From contig NZ_NBOC01000001.1 of NCBI RefSeq assembly GCF_002104455.1, positions 682,001 to 746,000 of the forward strand: a stretch of DNA of 64,000 bases, in the 5' to 3' direction. This DNA is from Colwellia chukchiensis. Its GTDB lineage: Bacteria; Pseudomonadota; Gammaproteobacteria; Enterobacterales; Alteromonadaceae. The notes below the pieces were generated by a model, which saw only the letters and a program-made list of their open reading frames with translations, was not told the DNA's origin and made no database searches. A program made the translations under genes and the position numbers. Within the stretch, counting starts at the first letter, position 1; every line of letters begins with the position of its first letter. Positions 28,850 to 37,574 of this stretch are shown here, piece by piece.

Positions 28850-29252
28850 TATCTTTCACCTTTGCCAATATACTTGGGGTAATTCGTATAGCATTGTAAT
28901 AGTGCGAGAATTGCGCATTTTCTTGCTAACGTAACGATCAGCTTTACACTTTTACTACTAATAGTAAAATAAAAAAGTTTGCTAGTTAAAGTACTTATAA
29001 GAATATTTAACAATAATTACCAGACAAATTGTGGGATTTACATATTTTCTTAAATATAAGGGGACGCAGGCTAAACAGTTTGTACACAGAATTTGTTGCA
29101 GACTCCATAACCTCGTGTTAGACACGCTAGTAGCGTCATTGTGATGAGCATGGGTGCCATTTTTAATTTATTAATTTTGCAACAATGTTGAAAAGTAAAA
29201 CGCGCTTAGCTAGATAAAATTTAGCAAACTTTAGTTACTTCAAAGGGAAAAC
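28850..29252. other. Intergenic region, no gene seen
   Basis: A/T-rich stretch between the DUF1761 gene and the btuF terminator. No credible frame; scattered GTTAGC/TCTAAC elements occur but none forms a clear attC structure. It presumably holds the promoter of the DUF1761 gene. Confidence 0.4.
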
Positions 29253-29278
29253 TGGCACTAATCATCTGGTTAGCGCCA
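29253..29278 (-). terminator. Probable terminator of the btu operon
   Basis: TGGCACTAA (29253-29261) and TTAGCGCCA (29270-29278) pair with one mismatch around an 8-nt loop. On the minus strand it is followed by GTTTTCCCTTT, a modest T-rich tract, 36 bp past btuF. Confidence 0.5.
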
Positions 29279-29313
29279 ATTATGCTATCTTGCTTTTTTG
29301 CAACTTAAGGTTA

Positions 29314-30180
29314 TCAATCCTTAAGCTGTTGGTAATAACTTCGACTTTGCTCTGCTTGCTGACATAAATCTTGCAATGCTTGTAAGCTGCGGGTGGTCAT
29401 GCGATGAACGACATCGGCATCTAGCATCAGTAACTGTTGATGCTTGACCGCTGGGAGAAGCGGCCATTGTTGCCAATTATAGCCATTGCTATTCGCTTGC
29501 TTTTTCGCAAAAGCTTGAATGACGACCTGAATATTTGCCTGTAAGACTTGTTCTATATTAACTTGTGGGTAGCCAGTGTTGACATGTTGAAACGGGTTTT
29601 CTATCCGGCATAGCGCTAAAAATTGTTGTGGCCAACTGCTGTTTGCGACTGTGGTCAGGGGTCTTGACCAAACTTCATAAAACCCGGTAATTAAGGGTTT
29701 GTCGGCATAATGCTGTTTAATATTGGCTAAGTCAGTTAAAAACTGTGCGGCAATGCGCTCAGCTTGTACCTTGTGACCGGTAAGTTCGCCAAATAAGCGT
29801 AATTCTTTGGCGACATCAGCAAAGGTATCAGGTTGTGAGTACACCACCTTAAAACCTAACTGTTGCAAACGGGCTAAGTCATCACTAGGGTTGCCACTTT
29901 GCCAGGCAATGATCAAATCCGGTTGCAGCTCAATGACCCGTTCTAATTGAATGCGTACCGAGCTACCTATTTTCGGAATGCTTTTTGCTGCTAACGGGTA
30001 GTCAGCGTGCTCCGTGGTGGCGATAATTTGCGCGCCGGCGCCAATATCAAAGAGCATTTCAACAATATGGGGCGCCAGTGCAATAATGCGCGGTTTCGGC
30101 GTGTCTGTGACGTTTGCATGCGCCTGTCCAAAAAACATCACGCTCAATAGGCTAATGCCAAGGTATGTGTAAAACTTCAT
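29314..30180 (-). CDS. btuF: Cobalamin-binding periplasmic protein BtuF
   Basis: 288-residue class III solute-binding protein that delivers B12 to BtuCD. Signal peptide LGISLLSVMFFGQAHA, then IIALAPHIVEMLFDIGAGAQ and HADYPLAAKSIPKIGSSV, typical of BtuF, and DLIIAWQSGNPSDDL. Last gene of btuD-btuC-cobO-btuF, downstream of a cobalamin riboswitch, which supports B12 rather than siderophore as ligand. Confidence 0.9.
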   Translation of the reverse strand: MKFYTYLGISLLSVMFFGQAHANVTDTPKPRIIALAPHIVEMLFDIGAGAQIIATTEHADYPLAAKSIPKIGSSVRIQLERVIELQPDLIIAWQSGNPSDDLARLQQLGFKVVYSQPDTFADVAKELRLFGELTGHKVQAERIAAQFLTDLANIKQHYADKPLITGFYEVWSRPLTTVANSSWPQQFLALCRIENPFQHVNTGYPQVNIEQVLQANIQVVIQAFAKKQANSNGYNWQQWPLLPAVKHQQLLMLDADVVHRMTTRSLQALQDLCQQAEQSRSYYQQLKD

Positions 30181-30212
30181 GTTTTTCCCTAGAATTCTGC
30201 GCAGCTAGCGAC

Positions 30213-30818
30213 TTACCAATCAATGCCTTTTTGCGCTTTGATACCATTGTCAAAAGCATGTTTTAACGGTTGTACTTCACTAACGGTATCGGCAAGTTCA
30301 ATGATGCTACGATGACAAGCGCGGCCGGTAATTATAACGTGCTGCATAGCGGGGCGGTTGACAATGGCTTCAATCACTTCATCTAAATCGAGGTATTTGT
30401 ATGACAACATATAAGTTAATTCATCAAGCAAAACAACGTCGACGCTTTCGTCTTTAAGTAAGCGCTTTGCTTCTGCCCAAACTTTAGTGGCAGCGGCAAT
30501 ATCTTTGGACTTATCTTGGGTATCCCAAGTAAAACCTGTCGCCATTACATGGAACTCAACGCCGTTTTTCTCCAGTAAATTGCGTTCACCGCAAGCCCAA
30601 TCACCTTTGATAAACTGTAACGCGGCTGCTTTGTAACCATGGCCAACCGCACGGGTAAGGGTACCAAATCCTGATGTTGACTTGCCTTTGCCGTTGCCAG
30701 TGATCACAATCAATAGTCCGCGCTCTTCCTGTGCTGAATTAATACGCGCATCAACTTTTTCTTTAATGCGTTGCATACGCTCTTGATGTTTCTGGTTTTT
30801 ATCTTGCTCTGTGGTCAT
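30213..30818 (-). CDS. cobO: Cob(I)alamin adenosyltransferase (CobA/BtuR type)
   Basis: Converts cobalamin to adenosylcobalamin. The 201-residue protein has the CobA P-loop ITGNGKGKSTSGFG, then AAALQFIKGDWACGERNLL, VVLLDELTYMLSYKYLD and VIITGRACHRSIIELAD. Embedded in the B12 uptake operon, 6 bp from btuC, so imported corrinoid would be adenosylated on entry. Same family as E. coli btuR. Confidence 0.95.
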   Translation of the reverse strand: MTTEQDKNQKHQERMQRIKEKVDARINSAQEERGLLIVITGNGKGKSTSGFGTLTRAVGHGYKAAALQFIKGDWACGERNLLEKNGVEFHVMATGFTWDTQDKSKDIAAATKVWAEAKRLLKDESVDVVLLDELTYMLSYKYLDLDEVIEAIVNRPAMQHVIITGRACHRSIIELADTVSEVQPLKHAFDNGIKAQKGIDW

Positions 30819-30824
30819 GTTGAT

Positions 30825-31832
30825 TTATCCTGTATTACGATTGCGATACATGATCGCTAAAAAGAAAATACTACCAATAGCTGAGGTAATAATACCAATG
30901 GGTACTTCGACATTACTGAGTGCACTGCGTGCGAGTACGTCGACCCAAACTAAAAAACAGCCGCCCACTAACGCGGAACCGAAAATGAGTGGCATGGTGG
31001 TAACGCCAACCAGTTGACGAACAATATGGGGGATCATTAAGCCTACAAAGCCAATGCCGCCGCAATAAGCAACAATAGTGGCGGTGACGGCTGCACATAA
31101 GGCCAGTAGAATGATCCGTAATTTATCGACATTAACCCCTAAACTTGCTGCGCTTTCATCACCCAATAGTAATGCGTCTATTTGCCGGTGTAAGGCGAAT
31201 ATGGTTATTAAGGTCAGCAGTACCATGGCACTGATCAGGTAAAAATGAAACATTTCAACGCGGGTTAAGCTACCCATTAACCAAAAGATAACGCGATTGG
31301 TGGCAAATGGATCGCCTAAGTAAAGAATAAAGTGGCTGATGGCCCCTAGCATGAAAGAAACCGCTACACCGGTTAGCAATAAGTGATTCATATTGCGCAA
31401 TAAGGTGGCGATGCCAAATACTATCACCACAGCAAATAAAGCGCCAAGAAAAGCCGCCAAAGGTAAGGCTAACATTTGCTGCTCAGGAACAATTAGTGTG
31501 GCAATGGTTGCCCCTAAGCCTGCGCCTGAAATAATGCCAAACAAATAAGGGTCGGCCAGAGGGTTACGGGTGACATTTTGTAATATGGCGCCGGCGCAGG
31601 CAAGCCCCATACCCGCCACTAAGCCTACTAACACGCGAGGAATACGAATTTGCCATATCACCATCTCCTGTGTCGGTGTGGCGCAGTCTGCCAGTACGCA
31701 GTGTAAAATGTCACTGTTACTGATGTTGGCCGGACCAAACGTAATTGCCATTACCAGTGTGCACAGGGTGAGGAATATTAAGCCTGAAAATATCCAAGTA
31801 TGTTTGCCTTTAAGGGCGCTAATTCGGGTCAT
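30825..31832 (-). CDS. btuC: Cobalamin ABC transporter permease BtuC
   Basis: 335-residue FecCD-type permease with about 10 helices. Signatures: IWQIRIPRVLVGLVAGMGLA, GAILQNVTRNPLADPYLFGI, LLLGDESAASLGVN and GGIGFVGLMIPHIVRQLVG. The family also carries iron-siderophores; the riboswitch and neighbouring cobO/btuF argue for B12. Its ATG overlaps the btuD stop by 4 bp. Confidence 0.92.
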   Translation of the reverse strand: MTRISALKGKHTWIFSGLIFLTLCTLVMAITFGPANISNSDILHCVLADCATPTQEMVIWQIRIPRVLVGLVAGMGLACAGAILQNVTRNPLADPYLFGIISGAGLGATIATLIVPEQQMLALPLAAFLGALFAVVIVFGIATLLRNMNHLLLTGVAVSFMLGAISHFILYLGDPFATNRVIFWLMGSLTRVEMFHFYLISAMVLLTLITIFALHRQIDALLLGDESAASLGVNVDKLRIILLALCAAVTATIVAYCGGIGFVGLMIPHIVRQLVGVTTMPLIFGSALVGGCFLVWVDVLARSALSNVEVPIGIITSAIGSIFFLAIMYRNRNTG

Positions 31833-32659
31833 TTAGTTGTGCCTGTTACCTGCCAACGCTGCGTCACAGCGTGATTATGGTTGTCATCGCTTGGCGGATA
31901 AAAATACACTCTTGGCACGCCGTTAGGTTGGGCGTCATCGCGATAGCAAGGCAGTGCAAATACCTGACTTAATAGTTCAGGGTTAAGTACCTTTGTGACG
32001 CTAGCATTGCTCACTAAATGGCCTTTATTTAACAGCAATAAGCGGCTGCAGTACTGCGCTGCTAAGTTGAGATCATGTATGGTCATAATCACGGTAATAT
32101 TTAATGCTTTAACTAATTGTAAAATTTGGTGTTGATAAAATATATCTAAGTGATTGGTCGGCTCATCTAAGATTAATACCTGAGCCTTTTGTACCAGCGC
32201 TTTGGCAATTAAAACTCGTTGCTGCTCGCCGCCCGATAAAGTATTAAAAAATTGTTGCTGACTGGCTAACAAGCCCACTTTTTCTAACGCTTGTGTAATG
32301 GCTTTTTTATCCGCTTGGTTGTCATGGGCAAATAACGCTTTATATGGCAATAGTCCCATGCGTACCACATCATAAACCTTCAGATCAAAAATCGCTGGCG
32401 GATTTTGACCAACTAAAGCAAATATTTGTGCCAATTGATGAGGTTTATATTGTTTAAGGGCTTTATTTTTTAATTTTATCGTACCTTGCCAATTTTTATG
32501 TTGGTTCAGAAGGCACTTTAAAAGCGAGGTTTTACCCGCACCATTTGGGCCAATAATGCCAATAATGTCGCCCTGGCAAATATCAAAAGATATACCGTTA
32601 AGTATGTTGTGCTTGTTGACCGACCATGAAAGCGCGTCGACGCTAATCAGCTTGTTCAT
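31829..32659 (-). CDS. btuD: Cobalamin ABC transporter ATPase BtuD
   Basis: 276-residue ABC ATPase. Walker A GPNGAGKTSLLKC, signature LSGGEQQRVLIAKAL, Walker B VLILDEPTNHLD and the switch His in MTIHDLNLA are present. A ~30-residue C-terminal extension (VYFYPPSDDNHNH) goes beyond the core domain. First coding gene after the riboswitch and coupled to btuC by overlap. Confidence 0.92.
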   Translation of the reverse strand: MNKLISVDALSWSVNKHNILNGISFDICQGDIIGIIGPNGAGKTSLLKCLLNQHKNWQGTIKLKNKALKQYKPHQLAQIFALVGQNPPAIFDLKVYDVVRMGLLPYKALFAHDNQADKKAITQALEKVGLLASQQQFFNTLSGGEQQRVLIAKALVQKAQVLILDEPTNHLDIFYQHQILQLVKALNITVIMTIHDLNLAAQYCSRLLLLNKGHLVSNASVTKVLNPELLSQVFALPCYRDDAQPNGVPRVYFYPPSDDNHNHAVTQRWQVTGTTK

Positions 32660-32875
32660 TAACGCTTGCCAAACACTGTGTTGTGCTGCGCATGTGTTAA
32701 TAAGCGTCTTTTCCAGGAGTTCATTTTCAGTACCGCCTAATGTGCATTCAAACCAGGTTAGTTAAAATAGCGAGTTAATTAAGGTGCAGAAAAACAAGAG
32801 TCGAATGTCTTGAGGACAGTTGTAACTCACGTGTATTCCCGCACGGTGTTATCATCGTTTATTGGCTAAATTATA

Positions 32876-33007
32876 AGATACTAGGTGTCCTGACTTGTAA
32901 CGTACAATATGACGCTACTTACAGTTGCGGGTACAGTCACGGCATTTCACCGTGTTCCCTATTAATTAGCCAGAGCTGAAACGTTGGCTGTTTGGCTAAA
33001 GGTATCT
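32876..33007 (-). promoter_or_regulatory. Cobalamin (AdoCbl) riboswitch of the btu operon
   Basis: On the minus strand the conserved core is clear: AATAGGGAA, CGGTGAAATGCCG, CCCGCAACTGTAA and the B12 box GTCAGGACACC. P1 closes by AGATAC (33002-33007) with GTATCT (32876-32881). Downstream, TGTCCT (32813-32818) can pair with AGGACA of the B12 box, and CAAGA-8nt-TCTTG-TTTTT (32790-32812) is a weak terminator-like hairpin: a possible expression platform. High B12 should lower btuDC-cobO-btuF expression. Confidence 0.93.
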
Positions 33008-33023
33008 CTTTTAATTGCGCCTG

Positions 33024-33052
33024 ATTTTACGGCTAAGTCCTGCGCTTTACAA
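33024..33052 (-). promoter_or_regulatory. Candidate promoter of the riboswitch/btu operon
   Basis: Minus-strand -35-like TTGTAA (33047-33052) and -10-like TAAAAT (33024-33029) with a 17-bp spacer, placing the start about 10 nt before the riboswitch P1. Confidence 0.4.
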
Positions 33053-33082
33053 TCAAAACCTGACTCTCGGTGCTTGATAATG

Positions 33083-33110
33083 AAAAAATGGCGCCGATGC
33101 GCCATTTTTT
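33083..33110 (-). terminator. Terminator after the M13 peptidase gene
   Basis: AAAAAATGGCGC-CGAT-GCGCCATTTTTT, a symmetrical hairpin with T-run on both strands, 23 bp past the peptidase stop. Confidence 0.85.
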
Positions 33111-33132
33111 ATCTTTGCTGCTTGTGTTTAGG

Positions 33133-35208
33133 CTACCAAATTTTTACCCTTTGCTCTGGTGCAATATACATAGCATCACCGGCTTTAACGTCAAAGGCTT
33201 GATAAAATTCAGGCATATTCGATAGCGAACCTAAAGCGCGAAATTCGCCGGGTGAATGTGGGTCGGTTGCCACGCGGTTACGCAGCGACTCTTCTACCAT
33301 TTTTACGCGCCAAATTTGTGCATAACCCATAAAGAAGCGTTGGTCGCCTGTTAAGCCGTCAATAACCGGTGCAGGTTTACCCTTTAATGAAGCTTTATAA
33401 GCTTTATAGGCGATAGTTACACCCGATAAGTCACCAATGTTCTCGCCTAAAGTTAAGGCACCATTAACGTTTAAGTCATCAAAAACGGCATAATTATCGT
33501 ATTGGTTAACTAGATTATCCGTGCGCTCTTTAAAGGCGGCTAAGTCTTCGTCTGTCCACCAATTGCGCATATTACCGTCACCATCATACTTACTGCCTTG
33601 ATCATCAAAACCATGGCCCATTTCATGACCGATCACCGCGCCAATACCGCCGTAGTTTACCGCGTCATCGGCATTTAAATTAAAAAATGGCGGCTGTAAT
33701 ATTGCGGCAGGAAAGACAATTTCATTTTTTGTTGGGTTGTAATAAGCATTGACGGTTTGCGGCGTCATGCCCCATTCTTGTCGATCAATAGGACCGCCTA
33801 GCTTGGCGATTTGCCTTTGATGCTCGACGGCATTAGCGCGCATTTTATTACCGACTAAGTCATCCGCTTTAATCACTAGCGCAGAGTAATCTTGCCATTT
33901 ATTTGGGTAACCAATTTTCGGATCAAAACTGGCTAATTTGACTTGCGCCGCTTGTTTAGTGGCATCAGACATCCATTCAAGTTCGTTGATGCTATCGCCA
34001 TAGGCGCTGCGCAAGTTTTCAACTAATTGCGTCATGCGTGCTTTCGCTTCGGGCTTGAAATGACGACTCACATAGACTTTACCAATAACCTCGCCTAAAT
34101 TGCTATTGACGACAGCGACGCCACGACGCCACATAGCGCGTGGTTCTTGACGACCGCTTAATTGCTTGGCATAGAAGTCAAAATTTTCCTGATCTAATTC
34201 AGTGGTTAGGGCGTCGGCAAAGTTGCTTAAGGTGTGAAAAGTTAAATAGGTTTGCCAGTCTGCTAACGAGGTGTCAGCAAATATCTCGCCAAAGCCCTGC
34301 ACGAACGAAGGTTGGTTGACGATTAGATCAGGCTGTTTTTCTGCTCCTTGTGCTTTCAGGTAGGCTTGCCAGTTAAAGGCATCAGTGACAGTGTTTAACT
34401 CATCGACATTAAATTTGTTATAACGCTTAGTGCTGTTGCGCGACTCCACTTTTGTCCAGTGAAAGCCTGCAAGTTTTGTTTCAAGCGCCATAATGGTTTC
34501 GGCGGCGGCTTTTGGGTTGTCTAACCCCGCTAGGGTGAACATGTTTTCTATATGGCTCAGGTAGCCGTTGCGCAAGTTAACAAAGCGCTCAGCCTCGTTG
34601 AAATAGTAATCTCTATCGGGCAAGCCTAAACCACTTTGCCAAACATGTGTGGCGTAGCGATTAGAGTCTTTAGCGTCAACACTGACATAGAAAATTAACG
34701 GGCTTGGTAAGCCAAACTTTTGGGTTTCGCCAAAAAATGCCGCAAGCTCATTTTTATCTTTTAAGTTGTTTATTTTTTCAAACATAGCTTGCAGTGGTGT
34801 AATACCTAAGGCATCGCGTGTTTCGGTATCCATAAAAGAACGAAATAAATCGGCAACTTTTTGTTCGTCGCTGCCCATTTTCAGATTTTTTGTTGCGGCA
34901 AGCTCTTCAATGATGGCTTTAACGTTATCATCGGCTTCATCGCGTAAGTCATAAAATGAGCCTATGGCGGTTTTATCACCCGGAATGTCATTGTTTTTTA
35001 GCCAAGTTCCGTTTACATAGCGATAGAAATTATCTTGGGGGCGAACCGTTAGGTCCAAGTTGGCTTTATCGATACCAGAAGCTAAGGCGGTTTTTTCTAG
35101 AACCGGCGTAGCGGTTGATGATTGACTATTATTGTTGTTAGTTTGTTCGCTACAACCGCTGATCAGCAGTATAGACGTGCAAACGGCACTTGTTATTATG
35201 TTTTTCAT
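33133..35208 (-). CDS. pepO: M13 family (neprilysin-like) metallopeptidase lipoprotein
   Basis: 691-residue zinc endopeptidase. The N-terminus has a lipobox (LLISGC, Cys19) followed by an Asn/Ser-rich linker, so it should be lipid-anchored. Zinc site IGHEMGHGFDDQG, third ligand Glu in LGENIGDLSG, substrate-binding NAYYNPTKNEIVFPAAIL, and the canonical Trp ending (RVKIW). Probably digests peptides in the periplasm. Monocistronic. Confidence 0.94.
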   Translation of the reverse strand: MKNIITSAVCTSILLISGCSEQTNNNNSQSSTATPVLEKTALASGIDKANLDLTVRPQDNFYRYVNGTWLKNNDIPGDKTAIGSFYDLRDEADDNVKAIIEELAATKNLKMGSDEQKVADLFRSFMDTETRDALGITPLQAMFEKINNLKDKNELAAFFGETQKFGLPSPLIFYVSVDAKDSNRYATHVWQSGLGLPDRDYYFNEAERFVNLRNGYLSHIENMFTLAGLDNPKAAAETIMALETKLAGFHWTKVESRNSTKRYNKFNVDELNTVTDAFNWQAYLKAQGAEKQPDLIVNQPSFVQGFGEIFADTSLADWQTYLTFHTLSNFADALTTELDQENFDFYAKQLSGRQEPRAMWRRGVAVVNSNLGEVIGKVYVSRHFKPEAKARMTQLVENLRSAYGDSINELEWMSDATKQAAQVKLASFDPKIGYPNKWQDYSALVIKADDLVGNKMRANAVEHQRQIAKLGGPIDRQEWGMTPQTVNAYYNPTKNEIVFPAAILQPPFFNLNADDAVNYGGIGAVIGHEMGHGFDDQGSKYDGDGNMRNWWTDEDLAAFKERTDNLVNQYDNYAVFDDLNVNGALTLGENIGDLSGVTIAYKAYKASLKGKPAPVIDGLTGDQRFFMGYAQIWRVKMVEESLRNRVATDPHSPGEFRALGSLSNMPEFYQAFDVKAGDAMYIAPEQRVKIW

Positions 35209-35587
35209 TCCACACTCACGAAGTTATTGAAAGTTAATGCTATAACAGAAAAGTTTTTGCTTAAGTACTCGATAGTAAAGACAATCTGCGAAATTTACTA
35301 GCGCAAGGCGGCATTTTTTAACAGTTTATTAACCTGTATTGTACGTTAACATTTACAAGAAAAGTGTCTGCTTCAAGCGCGTAGAATAACGTATGTGGTG
35401 TGAAGCGACAGACGTTGCAGCGATTAGATTAGTGTAATTAGCTGCTCTAAATGGGCTTTTTGATAAGCAAAGTTGAAAACTATGTCTCTGGTTCGTTAGA
35501 AAAATTACAGCGAAAACGCAATCAGCTGTGCTATGCTTCGACGCTCTATAATTTTGCTATATGCCATTGCCAGTTTAAGAAAAGTTT
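35209..35587. other. Intergenic region pepO/lolC, no gene seen
   Basis: Divergent promoters for the M13 peptidase gene and lolCDE must lie here. A frame at 35451-35711 overlaps the start of lolC in another frame and is not credible. Confidence 0.4.
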
Positions 35588-36808
35588 ATGTTTCAGCCCG
35601 TTAGTGTTTTCATCGGCTTACGATATAGTCGCAGTAGTCAAGGTAAGGGGTTTATCTCTTTTATTACCTTTTTTTCCATTGTTGGTATTGTACTCGGGGT
35701 GGCATCCTTGATCACTGTGGTGGCGGTTATGGATGGTTTAGAGCAAGAGCAAAAGCGGCGAGTGCTGGGGTTAGTGCCTCATGTGCTTATGTCTAAACCT
35801 GATCAGCAACTGAGGAATTGGCGCACATTACAAGATGAAATTTCAGCCTCTGCTGAGCTAATTCACGTTACCCCCTATCAAGAAAGTGAAGCCTTAATTC
35901 AGTCAAAGTCGGCATTACAAGGGGTGTTGGTACACGGTATTATGCCAGAGTTTGAGCAACACAATATTATCAATGCCGCTATGGTGCAGGGGCAATTATC
36001 AGGGTTAACTGAACAGGGTTTTGGCTTGATATTAGGGCAATCACTCGCACGCAGTCTACAAGTTAACTTAGGGGATATTGTGCGTTTAACCTTACCCAAC
36101 AAAACGCTTTTTACTCCCATGGGGCGAGTGCCGGTACATAGAAGCTTTACCATTGTCGGTATTTTTAATGTCGGCTCTCAAGTTGATGAGAATATGGTGT
36201 TTATTAACATTAAAGCCGGCGCGAAATTACAGCGCTTAACGGCTGATGGTGTCAACCAGTTACGCTTATACTTAGCCGATGCTTTTCAAGCGCCGACTGT
36301 GATAGCACAACTTTCAAAACAATACCCTGAGTTTCAGTTTGTTAGCTGGCAGCAAAGCCAAGGCGCGCTATTTGCAGCCGTTAGCATGGAAAAAAATATG
36401 ATGTGGCTGATGTTAAGTTTAATTATCGCAGTGGCAGCATTTAATATTGTCTCGGCACTGGTGATGGTGGTTATTGAAAAACAGGGCGAAATTAGTATTT
36501 TACAAACATTAGGCTTAGATCGTGCAGGTATTATGAAAATATTTATCACCCAAGGGCTAACCAATGGCGTTTGGGGCGTGGTTATTGGTAGTGTGCTTGG
36601 CATTAGCCTGACCTTAAATTTAAATAGTTTGTTAAACTTTTTTGGTGTGTCTTTATTAGCCGCAGGCCAAGCGCTACCTATTACGCTAGCACCAGCTAAT
36701 ATCTTAGCCATTGTGATGGCAGCACTGAGCATGAGCTTGCTTGCTACGCTTTACCCTGCATATCGAGCCGCGCAAACGCAGCCAGCTAAGGTATTAAGAA
36801 ATGAATAA
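35588..36808 (+). CDS. lolC: Lipoprotein-releasing ABC transporter permease LolC
   Basis: LolCDE extracts outer-membrane lipoproteins from the inner membrane for LolA. The 406-residue protein has the family N-terminus [19 protein letters not shown], one helix, a large periplasmic domain and three C-terminal helices ([25 protein letters not shown]). Naming it C rather than E rests on gene order, C-D-E. Its end overlaps lolD by 8 bp. Confidence 0.9.
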   Translation: MFQPVSVFIGLRYSRSSQGKGFISFITFFSIVGIVLGVASLITVVAVMDGLEQEQKRRVLGLVPHVLMSKPDQQLRNWRTLQDEISASAELIHVTPYQESEALIQSKSALQGVLVHGIMPEFEQHNIINAAMVQGQLSGLTEQGFGLILGQSLARSLQVNLGDIVRLTLPNKTLFTPMGRVPVHRSFTIVGIFNVGSQVDENMVFINIKAGAKLQRLTADGVNQLRLYLADAFQAPTVIAQLSKQYPEFQFVSWQQSQGALFAAVSMEKNMMWLMLSLIIAVAAFNIVSALVMVVIEKQGEISILQTLGLDRAGIMKIFITQGLTNGVWGVVIGSVLGISLTLNLNSLLNFFGVSLLAAGQALPITLAPANILAIVMAALSMSLLATLYPAYRAAQTQPAKVLRNE

Positions 36809-37574
36809 CATAGTAGAAAAAACCATGTCAAATTCCGCCCAACAGCACGAGACGGTAACAACGCCAAGCATAGCGTTAGAGTGTCGCCAATTATGTAAAA
36901 GTTATCAGCAAGGTCCGGTAAAAACTAAGGTGTTGTCAGATCTTAACCTAAGGGTTAAAACCGGTGAGTTAGTGGCTATTGTCGGTAGTTCGGGCTGTGG
37001 TAAAAGTACATTTTTGCATTTAGCTGGCGCCCTCGACTCACCTACAAGTGGTGAAGTGTATATTAACGGTTGTAATATTCATCAATTAACAGAAAAGCAG
37101 CGGGCCAAATTCCGCAACCAGCACATTGGCTTTATTTATCAATTTCACCATTTAATGATGGAGTTTACCGCCATGGAAAATGTCGCTATGCCTTTATTAA
37201 TTCGTGGTGAAAAACCGAAAGCAGCCCAAGCAAAAGCTCAAGCTATGTTAGCGCAAGTGGGGCTTGCCCAACGTAGTCATCATCGTCCTGGTGAGCTTTC
37301 AGGTGGTGAGCGTCAGCGTGTGGCAATCGCACGCGCGTTGGTCACAAAACCTGCTTTAGTGTTAGCTGATGAACCTACCGGCAATTTAGACGTTGAAAAT
37401 GCAGCGCAAATTTATCAATTACTACAAGAATTAAATCGTTCGGTAAATACTAGCTTTGTCATTGTTACCCACGATTTAAGTTTAGCGGCAAAAATGGATC
37501 GACAGTTACGCTTAGCAAGTGGCCACCTAGAGCCTTTGCTAGATCATAATGCTAGCAAAGGAGAGGATGGTTAA
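36801..37574 (+). CDS. lolD: Lipoprotein-releasing ABC transporter ATPase LolD
   Basis: 257-residue ABC ATPase of the MacB/LolD type: Walker [19 protein letters not shown], the LolD-typical [20 protein letters not shown], signature [15 protein letters not shown], Walker [13 protein letters not shown] and H-switch VTHDLSLA. The ATG at 36801 overlaps lolC; an alternative ATG is at 36825. Confidence 0.95.
   Translation: MNNIVEKTMSNSAQQHETVTTPSIALECRQLCKSYQQGPVKTKVLSDLNLRVKTGELVAIVGSSGCGKSTFLHLAGALDSPTSGEVYINGCNIHQLTEKQRAKFRNQHIGFIYQFHHLMMEFTAMENVAMPLLIRGEKPKAAQAKAQAMLAQVGLAQRSHHRPGELSGGERQRVAIARALVTKPALVLADEPTGNLDVENAAQIYQLLQELNRSVNTSFVIVTHDLSLAAKMDRQLRLASGHLEPLLDHNASKGEDG

Noticed and set aside
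28925-29110. Further attC-like motifs (GTTAGC, GTCTAAC) upstream of the DUF1761 gene
   Set aside because: Individual boxes occur but complementary partners at the right spacing are missing.
35451-35711. 86-residue frame overlapping the lolC start
   Set aside because: Out of frame with lolC, whose N-terminus is well conserved from 35588.
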